Positions 1 through 8,746 of a stretch of 64,000 nt of DNA are shown piece by piece (the stretch's first letter is position 1; the number at the start of each line of letters is the position of its first letter). A model generated the notes under the pieces. That model was not told the origin of the DNA and searched no databases. It saw nothing but the letters and a program-made list of their open reading frames with translations. Made by a program: the position numbers and the translations under genes. Origin of the DNA: an uncultured Sulfitobacter sp. (lineage in GTDB: Bacteria > Pseudomonadota > Alphaproteobacteria > Rhodobacterales > Rhodobacteraceae); assembly GCF_947502895.1 (NCBI RefSeq), contig NZ_CANNBM010000003.1:62001-126000 (forward strand), in the 5' to 3' direction.

Positions 1-3000
1 TTCGATGGAATTGGTTCCGTTTGCGATTGCCTCTGGTGACAGGTTCTCAAACTCGGCGGCCAGCGCTTGGGCAACAGCCACCTTCATGCTTTGTGTTCCG
101 TGGTAGCTGACATCACGCAGCATATCAGCGTGATTGGTCACCAAAAGGTTCCGCCATTGCGCAAGCGTTTCGGTGACTATGACATCGCGGACAACTTGCG
201 GATGGGCGGCCTCAAGTACCTCAATGAAGCTCGCAAAACCGTTTAGCTTCAGGCAGGCAATCCGTGTGGCGCGGCGGGCTTCGTCCGGTGTCAGTGCTTC
301 GGCCCAGCCCACCGTCTCGGCTTCGCTGTGAACGGCCATCAAGGCATGTAGCCAGACGTAAAAGATTGAATTCTGCTTTTCAACGTGCCGCTCGCTGCGC
401 AGGGCGACATCTTGACGTCGCCAGAAATCGGACAACGCGAGACGTAGCTGTGCGAGAAATGCAGACGAGAATGCTTTTTCAATTAGGTTTGCGTTCCAAC
501 CTGCACGCGACCCGCCGGTCCTGTTACTCATTTGAATCAGCTTATAGACGTCGGAGATTGTTCCGCAGCTTGTATTTCCACTAAGAAGAAACCCATTGTC
601 GGCCAATACGGCAGCCCGCCAATCGCGCCAGTCCTGCACACGTTTGGCTTCCTTAAGTGCCCGCTCTTCTTTACGCGTTGCGCTTCTGATTTCGTATTCG
701 CTTGGTTCTCTGGGTGCCGGGTTCAAAACCTTCTCAAAGTGCTCGGCCAAATCCGGTCGCTCTGCCACCAGACTGCGGATCTCCTCGGTTAATTGAGCGT
801 CTGCAACCGGATCAAACAGCTGCATCAAAGCATAATAGGCGACGCCTTGCTTCTCGCTTGTATCGGGCGACCGGAGAGCGGCGAGAATCCATTCAAGATC
901 GTCACGCTTTGGCCAAAGCCCGCCAACAAGGTCTGAGGTTGTATTGATGAAGCGCCCCCAATCGTCCTCCCGCCCCTCCAGTGCATCGGACATTCGTAAA
1001 CAGGCCCAGAAAATCGCCGCCCGCAAATCAGGCCGACTCTCGCATTGGCTGAGGAGCCTTTGCGTTTCATCGCGTGCGATTATACTCTCCCGCCGCTCAC
1101 CGAAGTGAAGCGCCACCGCGAACGACCACGCCCAAGATGTAGCATCATCTCCGACGCTTGGAACCGTTACATCGCATGCAACCAGCAGCGCATCAGTATG
1201 GCGGTCATATTCCGAGTGGGATTCATACATCCGGCTTTCGGCGGTTCTCGCATCCCAAATAGCCGCAGTGAGTTGATTTCGAAGAGCAAGCGTTTCCTCG
1301 CCGGCCCTATATGCTCCTTTAACGGCATTCATTATAGAATAACCCAACCCGTGTACCGAGTTGGGCAGCTCGGTCATACCCGAAATCAGCGTCATGAATT
1401 CTGTCTGTGATAGCACGGCAGGAAACAATTCAGGTAACAGGTTGCGAACCACTTCCTCAGGAATCGCACCAGCCAATACAGATGTTTTCAGGACCTGCTT
1501 CTGAACATCTGCCCCCCCAGCCAAAACGCCATATCCCGCATAGACCCTGTGCCAGTTAGGTAACTCGGCATCCTGAAAAGCCCGCAAAGAAAGGTCTACG
1601 CAGTCGGGCATTGGTGCAAGCCAGATCAGCTCCAGCAGAAGTTCGCGTGTGTCAAATCCCGTATAGCCAGCGTCCCACAACTCGCGAACCACTGGGCCCA
1701 GATCGGGATGCGCCACACGTCTCAATTCGGGGTGGCCAACGCCCCCTTGGCGCCAATCACTCCCGGCAAACCGTTTGACATAGCTGCGCAAAAGTCCGGC
1801 GCGCAAATCAATCGACATCGCACCCGGTATTCCCTCGCGAAACAGAAGGTGCGGTTTGCGTCGCTTCACAACCTCGAGGATATCTCCGTGCCAAAGCGCC
1901 AGCCACGCAACGACAGGTTCCATGCTCGGCTTGATCACCTCCTCGCCACCAATTTCATCGAATAGCAGGGCGAATAGTTCACGTGTAGACAGCCCCAGCC
2001 CGCGCAATGCATTCAACCGACACGCCGCAAGGTATTCTTGCGTGCCGCGATGGTGGAACCGGACGGCACCAACACCGCTCGGATCGAACAGAGCTTTGCT
2101 GATCAGCTCACCTCGCTCAGGCGCTGACCAATCCCGCAAGATAGCTGAAACTGTCAGCGTGTCGGCTTCTACGGCACCTCCGGTTTGCAACGACCTTTTC
2201 TTCATCAGGAAAAGTGCCAAGGCCAACCGTTCGGCCCCTTCTCGCGCTTTCGCTTCCGATAGAGTTTGGCCCCGCCTGTGCGGGCGCTCGCGAAGTTTCT
2301 GATCAATACCGGCTTTCATCTGATCTTCGAGAGATCCCAACGCACCATGTTGCTTTAGGAAATCCAGACCTTCCATGATGTCGTAGGGCAGTCGGTAGAG
2401 ATTCCAGAGTTGGTTTGCCTCCAGCGCTTCGCAAAATTGATCCGCATACGCCGGAGCGTAAAGCGCCGCAAAGGTCCGCACTTCGTCATTGGACAGCGCG
2501 TGCAGCGAGACAACCAGAGGCCCCTGAGTGCCATCAGGCGGTTGCGCCCCCACCTGATCGCAATTGTCATCTTTGGCAGTTTTTTCGGTAATCGCTTCAA
2601 GAAACATCGCCTCACCGTCGAGGGATTCTGGGGCCTGGGATTGAGGGGTTAGCCGCACGTTGAAGGGTTCAAGCTCTTGGAGATCGAACTGCACTTCCGG
2701 GTCCCCCGGTCGACAGGACAAAAACAACCTGACCCGCGAGACGTGTGGGCCGATCTCGCGCAGCAGTTTTTTGAGAGCAATCCGGAATGATCCATCTCGT
2801 AACTTCAGCTCATCAAGTGCATCGAGAAAGATGTAGGCCGTTGCGTCATTGGCCTGCCGCCATGTATCGAACTGCCCTTCGTCTTCCAACGAGAGGACAT
2901 CCCGAACAGCATGATCGTGTAATTGTTCCATAGGGATGAAGAACGCAAATGAACCTTGCCCCCGAAGTCGATCAACCTGTTGCTTGAATTCATGCGTTTT

Positions 3001-3168
3001 TCCGGATTTCCCCTCAGCGATAACAAGAACCGGGCTTCGTTCCAGCAAATCGTTCCAGCGCAGAACACCGGTTGCAGCCCTATCCCACAAAGACCGCAAT
3101 TCAGGATCACGGGTATAGCTCTCAGTCGGCGGCCCGAACAAACGGGTTAAGGGGACATGGTTGGTCAT
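1..3168 (-). CDS. NACHT-type STAND NTPase, C-terminus cut by window edge
   Basis: An uninterrupted minus-strand frame of 1056 codons runs off position 1. The ATG at 3168 is the only start, because an in-frame TGA lies four codons upstream; no clear Shine-Dalgarno precedes it. A Walker A motif AEGKSGKT lies at residues 51-58, and a Walker B of the NACHT kind, AYIFLDALDEL, at 111-121. The motif FHHRGTQEYLAA at 371-382 matches the 'FxHrsxqEYLAA' signature that follows the NACHT ATPase core in bacterial NACHT and Avs-like proteins. The remaining roughly 670 residues look alpha-helical, as expected of a HEAT/TPR-like sensor region. There is no N-terminal effector domain ahead of the P-loop; an effector, if present, would be C-terminal and off the edge. 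Bacterial NACHT proteins of mobile elements are often anti-phage sensors; that role here is inferred from architecture and context. Confidence 0.88.
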   Translation of the reverse strand, partial: MTNHVPLTRLFGPPTESYTRDPELRSLWDRAATGVLRWNDLLERSPVLVIAEGKSGKTHEFKQQVDRLRGQGSFAFFIPMEQLHDHAVRDVLSLEDEGQFDTWRQANDATAYIFLDALDELKLRDGSFRIALKKLLREIGPHVSRVRLFLSCRPGDPEVQFDLQELEPFNVRLTPQSQAPESLDGEAMFLEAITEKTAKDDNCDQVGAQPPDGTQGPLVVSLHALSNDEVRTFAALYAPAYADQFCEALEANQLWNLYRLPYDIMEGLDFLKQHGALGSLEDQMKAGIDQKLRERPHRRGQTLSEAKAREGAERLALALFLMKKRSLQTGGAVEADTLTVSAILRDWSAPERGELISKALFDPSGVGAVRFHHRGTQEYLAACRLNALRGLGLSTRELFALLFDEIGGEEVIKPSMEPVVAWLALWHGDILEVVKRRKPHLLFREGIPGAMSIDLRAGLLRSYVKRFAGSDWRQGGVGHPELRRVAHPDLGPVVRELWDAGYTGFDTRELLLELIWLAPMPDCVDLSLRAFQDAELPNWHRVYAGYGVLAGGADVQKQVLKTSVLAGAIPEEVVRNLLPELFPAVLSQTEFMTLISGMTELPNSVHGLGYSIMNAVKGAYRAGEETLALRNQLTAAIWDARTAESRMYESHSEYDRHTDALLVACDVTVPSVGDDATSWAWSFAVALHFGERRESIIARDETQRLLSQCESRPDLRAAIFWACLRMSDALEGREDDWGRFINTTSDLVGGLWPKRDDLEWILAALRSPDTSEKQGVAYYALMQLFDPVADAQLTEEIRSLVAERPDLAEHFEKVLNPAPREPSEYEIRSATRKEERALKEAKRVQDWRDWRAAVLADNGFLLSGNTSCGTISDVYKLIQMSNRTGGSRAGWNANLIEKAFSSAFLAQLRLALSDFWRRQDVALRSERHVEKQNSIFYVWLHALMAVHSEAETVGWAEALTPDEARRATRIACLKLNGFASFIEVLEAAHPQVVRDVIVTETLAQWRNLLVTNHADMLRDVSYHGTQSMKVAVAQALAAEFENLSPEAIANGTNSIE

Positions 3169-3524
3169 GGATACGATATGTCAGCCGAAACCGATGCTAA
3201 CAAGATCGCTCAATGCAATGGGCAGGGCTTTTTCCAGCAACGTGACCCAATCATTCATCCACCATGCCAATGACACCTGCTTTTTACACCCGACAAACGC
3301 TTTCCGAGAATGTCAGGCGAAATCCGGCGGTCTGACCGCCCGCATACCCTGCTGTTTCCGAAAATCTCTAAATGCAGAAACTCACACGACCAATTGGATT
3401 GATTTAAGTGATTATTCAAACCCCAAGAAAATTCCGTAATCCACAGAAAAGAAGAGAACCTTGTTTTGAATTTTCGCGAATCACTCATATTAGAAGAGTC
3501 GGTCGTTTAGAAAAGGAAACCGAC
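3169..3524. promoter_or_regulatory. Divergent intergenic region, candidate oriT with palindrome 3326-3340
   Basis: This 356-base gap separates the NACHT gene from the mobilization operon and must hold both promoters. It has no convincing ORF. A perfect 7+1+7 palindrome (GGCGGTC-T-GACCGCC) lies at 3326-3340. Eleven bases after it comes ACCCTG at 3346-3351, reminiscent of the MOB-P nick consensus (ATCCTG followed by C). Origins of transfer are usually found just upstream of the relaxosome genes and have an inverted repeat 5' of nic, so this is the best oriT candidate in view. A TAAGTG at 3405-3410 vaguely recalls MOB-Q nick sites but has no repeat beside it. The palindrome could equally be an operator for the HTH protein encoded next door. 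Confidence 0.35.
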
Positions 3525-4001
3525 ATGCCTAAGAATTTAAACACAGTATCGATTGAAGCTGCAGAGCGTTTTGCACAAAAGCTTGCAGATGCGCCAGTTA
3601 AAGCGAAGACCGCGTTTACTCCTCGTGAGTTCGTTCAGATGAACAAGGAGGCAATCCTGGATGCGGTAAGTCAGCGCGGCTATAGCTATCAGGATATTGC
3701 AAAATGGCTTACTGAAGAAGGCGCGAATATCAGCGTAAGCACGCTGCGCAGTTATCTGCGTGATCCGAAAAAACGCACTACTAAGTCTGGCGCAAGAGTT
3801 AGAACAACACCCAAAAACAACACGGCTATACACCCGCGGAATGCGAATATGCGCGAAAAAGAAATACCGACAAGCGTGAAAGAAAAAGACGTTTCGCCAC
3901 ATGATATCGTGATCACCCCGCAAGATCAAAAGCAACAAGACCGAATTGATTCAGAGCAATTGTTTAACAAGTTCGGTGGAACGGAAGGCCATGTCGGGTG
4001 A
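3525..4001 (+). CDS. Small HTH DNA-binding protein of the mobilization operon
   Basis: Encodes 158 residues from the ATG at 3525, chosen because AAAAGGAAACC lies just upstream; the frame is open back to 3408 but that extension has no ribosome site. Residues about 40-76 ('SQRGYSYQDIAKWLTEEG' followed by 'ISVSTLRSYLRDP') read as a helix-turn-helix of the type found in plasmid transfer and stability proteins, where a short N-terminal helical region is followed by a basic, low-complexity tail. The tail here is rich in Lys, Arg, Gln and Asp. The stop codon overlaps the GTG start of the MobC-like gene (GTGA), so the two are translationally coupled. It probably binds the transfer origin or autoregulates the operon. 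I recognise the fold but not a named family. Confidence 0.7.
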   Translation: MPKNLNTVSIEAAERFAQKLADAPVKAKTAFTPREFVQMNKEAILDAVSQRGYSYQDIAKWLTEEGANISVSTLRSYLRDPKKRTTKSGARVRTTPKNNTAIHPRNANMREKEIPTSVKEKDVSPHDIVITPQDQKQQDRIDSEQLFNKFGGTEGHVG

Positions 4002-4366
4002 CGCAGATGCAAATGGAAGAAACTCACAAGCCCCGCTCCAACCAACGCAGACAAACGGAAAGCGCCTGCTTGCGCTGCACCACGGAAGAAAAGTTGTCGT
4101 GGCGTCGAACGGCGAACCGATTGGGTTTTGACAGCTTATCCGCATGGATCAAGGATCTGATCAACAGCGACGGTGAACCCAGCCTACATCTTCGTCGGGT
4201 GATATCAGGCAGACTGGGGCGAATTGGCGCACGAATTGCGATGCTCGGCAAAAAGGATTTACCAGCGGTCGTTGAAGATGAACTTATTGCGATCGTGTCG
4301 GACCTCACATTAATACAAGCCGCGTTGATCGAGGGGGACATCAATGCTTGCAAAAGTGATCCCTAA
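3998..4366 (+). CDS. MobC-like relaxosome accessory protein
   Basis: 122 residues from GTG 3998, overlapping the previous stop codon; ATG codons at 4007 and 4013 are alternative starts. The N-terminal half has the feel of a ribbon-helix-helix ('TEEKLSWRRTANRLGF-SLSAWIKDLI'). The C-terminal half ('GRLGRIGARIAML...ELIAIVSDLTLIQAALI') resembles the helical region of MobC proteins that help relaxases melt DNA at oriT. The relaxase gene starts inside its 3' end (4344), a 23-base overlap typical of mobilization operons. Function is inferred from position and gross similarity; the sequence is divergent and the family call should be treated as probable rather than certain. Confidence 0.65.
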   Translation: MTQMQMEETHKPRSNQRRQTESACLRCTTEEKLSWRRTANRLGFDSLSAWIKDLINSDGEPSLHLRRVISGRLGRIGARIAMLGKKDLPAVVEDELIAIVSDLTLIQAALIEGDINACKSDP

Positions 4367-6077
4367 CCGGTCGTGGGCTGACAATGGGGCAAACGTTTTC
4401 CGATATCGGGTTGAATACGCGTCTCGCACCGCATCCGCGATGCTGATGCTCAATCTCATCGGGGGTTGTGAGGACGCATCAACACAAATGGCGTTTACTG
4501 CAGACCTCAACCCAAAGGTCCGGGCACCATGCAGCCATATCGTTTTGTGTTTCCATGAGACGGAACAGCCCAGTGATGAGGATGTGCTCGCTGCGGCGCA
4601 GATGGTGCTAACAGAAATAGGGGCATCTGAGTATCAGGCGATACTTTTAATCCACCGTAACACCAATAGCACCCATGTTCATATCATCCTGAACCGCGTG
4701 CATCCCTTTACGGGCGCGAGTCTGTCTCTCAGCAACGATTACGCACGCCTTGAGCGTGCTTGTCGACAAACTGAACACCGTTTCGGCTGGCCCGCAGACC
4801 GAGGGCGGTTTGATATCGCGTTGGTGAATGGCAAGATTGAACTTTGCCCAAAGCCCCAAGAACACTGGGACCGCAAAACGCAAGAGCGCGCGCAAGGACT
4901 GAGGCCCGATGGCAAGGCCGTAAGAGAGCATCACCGACTTACAAATCAAGGCTATTTGCGCAACGATCTTACTGCCAACCTGCGTGACTTCGCGTGCAAA
5001 ATATTGAAAACGGCACTCCACTGGCGGTCGGTTCATTCCGGTCTCAAAAACGCAGGTCTGGAATATGTGCCCATAGGCAGTGGCGCGCGCATCCGAGAGA
5101 TTAAAAGTCAGCGGTTCATGCCGGCGAACCAGCTGGGATCCGCATTCAGCTTTGGCGCCATGTGCAAGCGCCTTGGTGCTTTTATCCCCCGTCGTAGTGT
5201 GCCTGCCGAGACTGCGCAGGAGGCACAATTCGGATACCGTGAGCAAATCAATAATCTTAAGCGTAGTCATTGGCGCGCACGAACTGCGGTGCGCCTAACG
5301 CTTAAAGGCACGAGATCATTTGCAGCTCAGGGTTTGCGTGCTGCAATGCGTGAAACACACAGAAACGCGATCAAAGCGTTAAAGGAATACCTGAGTGCAA
5401 CGCGACCGCAGCGCACGCCAACGCCGGAGCCAACACCTCTTGAACGTTATCGCCTCGTGCTACGCACACGGCAAAGTGGCCTGGCCTCTCGCGATGACCA
5501 CACTGCCAGACGACAGGACTGGATTGTTGCACCGTCAATCAAAGATCCATATGCGCCCCAGATCATTAAGACGGCTGTTGCACTGCATCAAAATACACTC
5601 CGCCTTGACGGAAATAACGGTCTTCTATTTGCCCGCTGGGATGCAAAGGGAAGGATAGTTGGGTTTGATCGCATGTTGCTGGAAGCCAATCCGCGGGCAT
5701 CGATCCAAGAGACTTCAACTGGTGGGGTTTGTATGATCGGGCCCCAGCCCGCCGACACGTGTCTGCTGGTGCGCACACCTTTCGAAGCAATCACGAGCCT
5801 GCTGCAAGTTGGGGGTCCGACGCCTATGATTGTGATTGTTGGAAATGCATTATCGAAGGCGCGCACGGCACACATCAATTGGCTGACTAAGGGTCGTAAG
5901 ATTATGATTGATGACGACTCGTTCGCGGATCGTCCCGATTTAAAACAGAAGCTCAAAAAAATGTTCCCAAATGCGAGGTTTTTGACTGAAAACAATGATC
6001 AGAAAATTGTTACGCCTGAACCTCAGATGTCAGAGAAAACAGACGAACACTCATCAGAAGGTCTGAAATCTTCCTGA
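4344..6077 (+). CDS. Relaxase (MOB-P-like) with C-terminal DUF3991/TOPRIM region
   Basis: 577 residues. The N-terminal relaxase domain would nick oriT and stay covalently bound to the transferred strand. Candidate catalytic tyrosines are Tyr21 and Tyr25 in 'FRYRVEYASR'; motif II is 'SHIVLCFHETE' (about 64-74); motif III is 'HRNTNSTHVHIILNRVHP', with the metal-binding histidines at 104, 111 and 113. The last 180 residues ('NNGLLFARWDAKGRIVGFDR...LLVRTPFEAITSLLQ...IMIDDDSFA') look like the DUF3991/TOPRIM module often fused to alphaproteobacterial mobilization relaxases. The middle is basic and helical. It is the third gene of the mob operon, and the ATG at 4344 lies inside the MobC-like gene. 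No coupling protein or T4SS genes follow, so transfer would rely on a helper. Confidence 0.9.
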   Translation: MLAKVIPNRSWADNGANVFRYRVEYASRTASAMLMLNLIGGCEDASTQMAFTADLNPKVRAPCSHIVLCFHETEQPSDEDVLAAAQMVLTEIGASEYQAILLIHRNTNSTHVHIILNRVHPFTGASLSLSNDYARLERACRQTEHRFGWPADRGRFDIALVNGKIELCPKPQEHWDRKTQERAQGLRPDGKAVREHHRLTNQGYLRNDLTANLRDFACKILKTALHWRSVHSGLKNAGLEYVPIGSGARIREIKSQRFMPANQLGSAFSFGAMCKRLGAFIPRRSVPAETAQEAQFGYREQINNLKRSHWRARTAVRLTLKGTRSFAAQGLRAAMRETHRNAIKALKEYLSATRPQRTPTPEPTPLERYRLVLRTRQSGLASRDDHTARRQDWIVAPSIKDPYAPQIIKTAVALHQNTLRLDGNNGLLFARWDAKGRIVGFDRMLLEANPRASIQETSTGGVCMIGPQPADTCLLVRTPFEAITSLLQVGGPTPMIVIVGNALSKARTAHINWLTKGRKIMIDDDSFADRPDLKQKLKKMFPNARFLTENNDQKIVTPEPQMSEKTDEHSSEGLKSS

Positions 6078-6108
6078 CGATAACCGAACGTGACCTCAGA
6101 TTATCGTC
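6076..6108. terminator. Hairpin between convergent relaxase and DUF4852-like genes
   Basis: GACGATAA at 6076-6083 is perfectly complementary to TTATCGTC at 6101-6108, giving an 8-bp stem with a 17-base loop right at the relaxase stop codon, in a tail-to-tail gap. There is no good T tract after it on the plus strand, so it is a weak candidate terminator. Confidence 0.35.
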
Positions 6109-6208
6109 TGCAGAAAAAAGATATACCTTATGCCGAGTGATCAGCTTCGGAATGCCTGCCGGCCAGTTATCAACGGGCAGCATGATGTCAGTTCACGAAA
6201 TGACGGGC

Positions 6209-7564
6209 TTATTGCAGAACGAACAGCAGCGGGATGCGATCTGGTGCGCCATCGATTGCAAACAATGCAACCTCGCGGGTGATCGGATTGAGCCCCGTGG
6301 TGTTTTGAAGCGGATCATACAGCGGCGCGCCCTCACGGATTTCCCCTGCCCCCATCACATAGGCAGGCACACCGCGAATGCCGGGGTAGTTCGCAAGAAC
6401 ACCCGTCTTTAAGGTGTCAGCATCATAGTCGACCTGCGCGCCGAACCCGTCAAAAGCCGCGATGCTATCACCGACAAAGGCTTCAACTACATCACGCGGG
6501 GATCCCGAGCGCTCAAGCTCGATGATACCGTAAGCTCGTGTCAGAATATGGCCGCCATCTGCTGGGGAGAATTCAAGCATTCCGCATCGATCGAGGATGT
6601 CAGGCGTATAGCACGCAAGGCCCGGCCCGGTTCCTCTGACGCTGACCGCATTGCCCGCGATCAGATCGACCGAAAACCCGCGCGTGGTGCGCCAATTCCC
6701 TTCGGCCTGCTGGAGATAAATGCGAAAAGCCTTATCAGCCTCGTGCGGCGCGTCGAGCACCGTGATGCCATTGTCATGCTGATATGCAATGACCTTGCCC
6801 TTGTCAGTATAGATAAACGTATCGCTGGCACTGTATGGATAGCTCGACTGGATAATAGCCTTCGCGTCAGCCCACGGCGTGCCGAGCTGCGGGATTCCAG
6901 CCATCTCAAGGATCTTCGACCGGGTGGTTGGCACCTGATCCGCCGCAGCGCTTGCAGGCAGCGGTGCGGCTTCCCTTGCAGTGAACTCACCCACCACCAA
7001 ACCGTCTGCTGCAGTGTAAATCACCTTGCTCACATAACCCTCAAAGGCACGCGGCCGTGTGGTTGAGGCTTGGATATTGGTCAGCGTCACGTCAGCAGTC
7101 AGCGCCCGTGTGCCGATGCGTTCGCGCAGGGCTTTCCCTTGATCACGCGTTGCAGGAAAAATGCGAAAGTCTTCAAAATTCCGGAAGAAGAGCTTTTGGA
7201 CGCCAATGGGCAGATGCATGTTTGGCACAAACAAGCTTGATGGAAAGCCTTCCGCTTGAGCGCTGTAGTCGCCCAATGTGGCGCTGATTGTGACCGTGAT
7301 CTCAGCAGTGGCGGTATCAATATTTCCCTGCTGTTGTTTGAGTTCTGCAACAAGCCGCGTCAGCACCTCGTCGCGATCAAATTCGCTTGCAGCGATGTAG
7401 GCCGGATCCTTTTTGGCGATCACCTCAAAATCGGGCTGTTGGCCCTCTACGGCGTTGAAAAAGCGGCCCCACCATCTGGGATCAGGGTTAGAATATGTCT
7501 CGGCATAGGCGGCTGAGGACATCGCAGCACCGAGGCTAAGGATAAGAGCGGTTCTAGAAATCAT
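6209..7564 (-). CDS. Secreted/periplasmic protein, DUF4852-like
   Basis: 451 residues with an evident Sec signal peptide: 'MISRTALILSLGAAMSSAAYA' then ET. The rest is soluble and has no transmembrane helix. The N-terminal third ('SNPDPRWWGRFFNAVEGQQPDFEVIAKKDPAYIAASEFDRDEVL') resembles what I know as the DUF4852 domain; the remainder is unrecognised, with two cysteines close together ('GLACYTPDILDRCGML') that could form a disulfide. The ATG at 7564 is preceded by AAAAAGGAACATCCTC, a good ribosome site. It is the last of three minus-strand genes for envelope or exported proteins. Function unknown; I infer only a periplasmic location. Confidence 0.7.
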   Translation of the reverse strand: MISRTALILSLGAAMSSAAYAETYSNPDPRWWGRFFNAVEGQQPDFEVIAKKDPAYIAASEFDRDEVLTRLVAELKQQQGNIDTATAEITVTISATLGDYSAQAEGFPSSLFVPNMHLPIGVQKLFFRNFEDFRIFPATRDQGKALRERIGTRALTADVTLTNIQASTTRPRAFEGYVSKVIYTAADGLVVGEFTAREAAPLPASAAADQVPTTRSKILEMAGIPQLGTPWADAKAIIQSSYPYSASDTFIYTDKGKVIAYQHDNGITVLDAPHEADKAFRIYLQQAEGNWRTTRGFSVDLIAGNAVSVRGTGPGLACYTPDILDRCGMLEFSPADGGHILTRAYGIIELERSGSPRDVVEAFVGDSIAAFDGFGAQVDYDADTLKTGVLANYPGIRGVPAYVMGAGEIREGAPLYDPLQNTTGLNPITREVALFAIDGAPDRIPLLFVLQ

Positions 7565-7670
7565 GAGGATGTTCCTTTTTCTGTAAGGGAATTTAATTGG
7601 GGAATAAGGGCGACATCAGATATCTCGATGAGAGGCGTCTGACTTAACCGGGAGTGGCGCGCTGCAACTC

Positions 7671-8270
7671 TCAGCCTTTGACCTGCTGCTCGGTGGTCAG
7701 AAGGTTGAAGAGTGCGATGGCGCGGTCCTGCTTAAGGTTGCGCCCCAGCTTTATGGTCTTGCTGCCATAGCGGATCATCACGCGATACCGCCGTTTTGCC
7801 GAGGAACGGCCAATTGCAATACTTGCGCCAGCCATAGCTGAGGTCGTTGCGTTAGCTATGGCCCCCATCGCAGCAAATGAAGCCCCGGCAGCCCCAGTGC
7901 CACCGAAAACAAACATCGGCTGTCCGGTGAGCATCACATCTTTATCTAGAGGATTGTCGATGAAGACCTCGGATACCCGATCCAGATCGTATTCGACTCC
8001 ACCCTTAACGATACCAGAAGGTGTGAGCGTAAAAGATTGAGCCTGAAACATGCTGTAGATCAGGTAAGCAAAACCGAGCATCAACGCGACAAGAAACGGC
8101 CACCAAGATGCAGGAAGAACTAAAGTTATTGAGAGAAGGAGAAACGGGACGGCAATTGGAAAAACGACATACGCTGCCCAAGAAAGTCCGTCCCCGCGAA
8201 AAGAAATGACCTGCTTCTCACCCTCATGTTGGACGTCATAGCCTTGTTGAAATTCTGCTTTTTTAGTCAT
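7671..8270 (-). CDS. Membrane protein with two TM helices and a PH-like tail
   Basis: 199 residues from the ATG at 8270, which has a strong AAGAAGGAG site; a longer frame to 8327 is less likely. After a short polar N-terminus come two closely spaced hydrophobic helices (about 29-50 and 54-72: 'WAAYVVFPIAVPFLLLSITLVL', 'WWPFLVALMLGFAYLIYSMF'). A beta-rich segment follows ('SFTLTPSGIVKGGVEYDLDRVSEVFI'), resembling the bacterial PH-like domains that come after paired helices. An unusual small-residue stretch (about 125-150, Gly/Ala/Ser rich, 'GGTGAAGASFAAMGAIANA') interrupts it before a basic end. The gene is 106 bases upstream of the DUF4852-like gene and probably co-transcribed. Specific role unknown. 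Confidence 0.7.
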   Translation of the reverse strand: MTKKAEFQQGYDVQHEGEKQVISFRGDGLSWAAYVVFPIAVPFLLLSITLVLPASWWPFLVALMLGFAYLIYSMFQAQSFTLTPSGIVKGGVEYDLDRVSEVFIDNPLDKDVMLTGQPMFVFGGTGAAGASFAAMGAIANATTSAMAGASIAIGRSSAKRRYRVMIRYGSKTIKLGRNLKQDRAIALFNLLTTEQQVKG

Positions 8271-8404
8271 GATAATCTCCTTCTTACTTGTCGCTCTCGA
8301 GGCAAAAAGACATGCGCAACTCTGCAACTTCCCGCACGCTGCCCTTTGGACAAGATCGCTATGCCACTCTGATGGATGTTAAATTTAGGGAAGTGACTAC
8401 CAGT

Positions 8405-8746
8405 TCACCATGCGCACAGTTTAACGGTCGCGTTGGTCCAACAGGCCCCGTCGCGGCGCAGTGCGCCAAGTGGCGTATGCGCGCGTGCCTCATCAATCGC
8501 GCCATTCCAGTGCCCGCTCCCCATGTCGGGACCCTCGACGTAAAGATATGCAAAATATTTGCCGCCAGCGCCCGCGATTTGGAAACCACCAGAACCTGAA
8601 GAGAGAGGCTTAAAATAGCAGTCCCCGTCAATGTATACACGGCCATCAACTTGAAGAAGGCATTGCACAGGACGCGCTTCGGCAAAGGAAGAGAAGAAGC
8701 TACAAAAGAAAATTACGGCACTGAAAGTTGCTGTTCTCATATGCAT
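8405..8746 (-). CDS. Small exported protein of unknown function
   Basis: 113 residues from ATG 8746 (AGGGAG site upstream); a second ATG lies two codons later. The start 'MHMRTATFSAVIFFCSFFSSFAEA' is a clear signal peptide. The mature part of about 90 residues has four cysteines ('RPVQCLLQVDG', 'GDCYFKPL', 'GACWTNATVKLC'), enough for two disulfides, and several Gly/aromatic turns. The family is not recognised. It lies 134 bases upstream of the paired-helix membrane protein on the same strand, so the three genes from 8746 down to 6209 may form a loose unit of envelope proteins. The frame is open further upstream (to 8959), but that part reads as non-coding. Confidence 0.6.
   Translation of the reverse strand: MHMRTATFSAVIFFCSFFSSFAEARPVQCLLQVDGRVYIDGDCYFKPLSSGSGGFQIAGAGGKYFAYLYVEGPDMGSGHWNGAIDEARAHTPLGALRRDGACWTNATVKLCAW

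Noticed and set aside
3405..3410. TAAGTG as a MOB-Q nick site
   Set aside because: No adjacent inverted repeat or extended match; the relaxase looks more like MOB-P.
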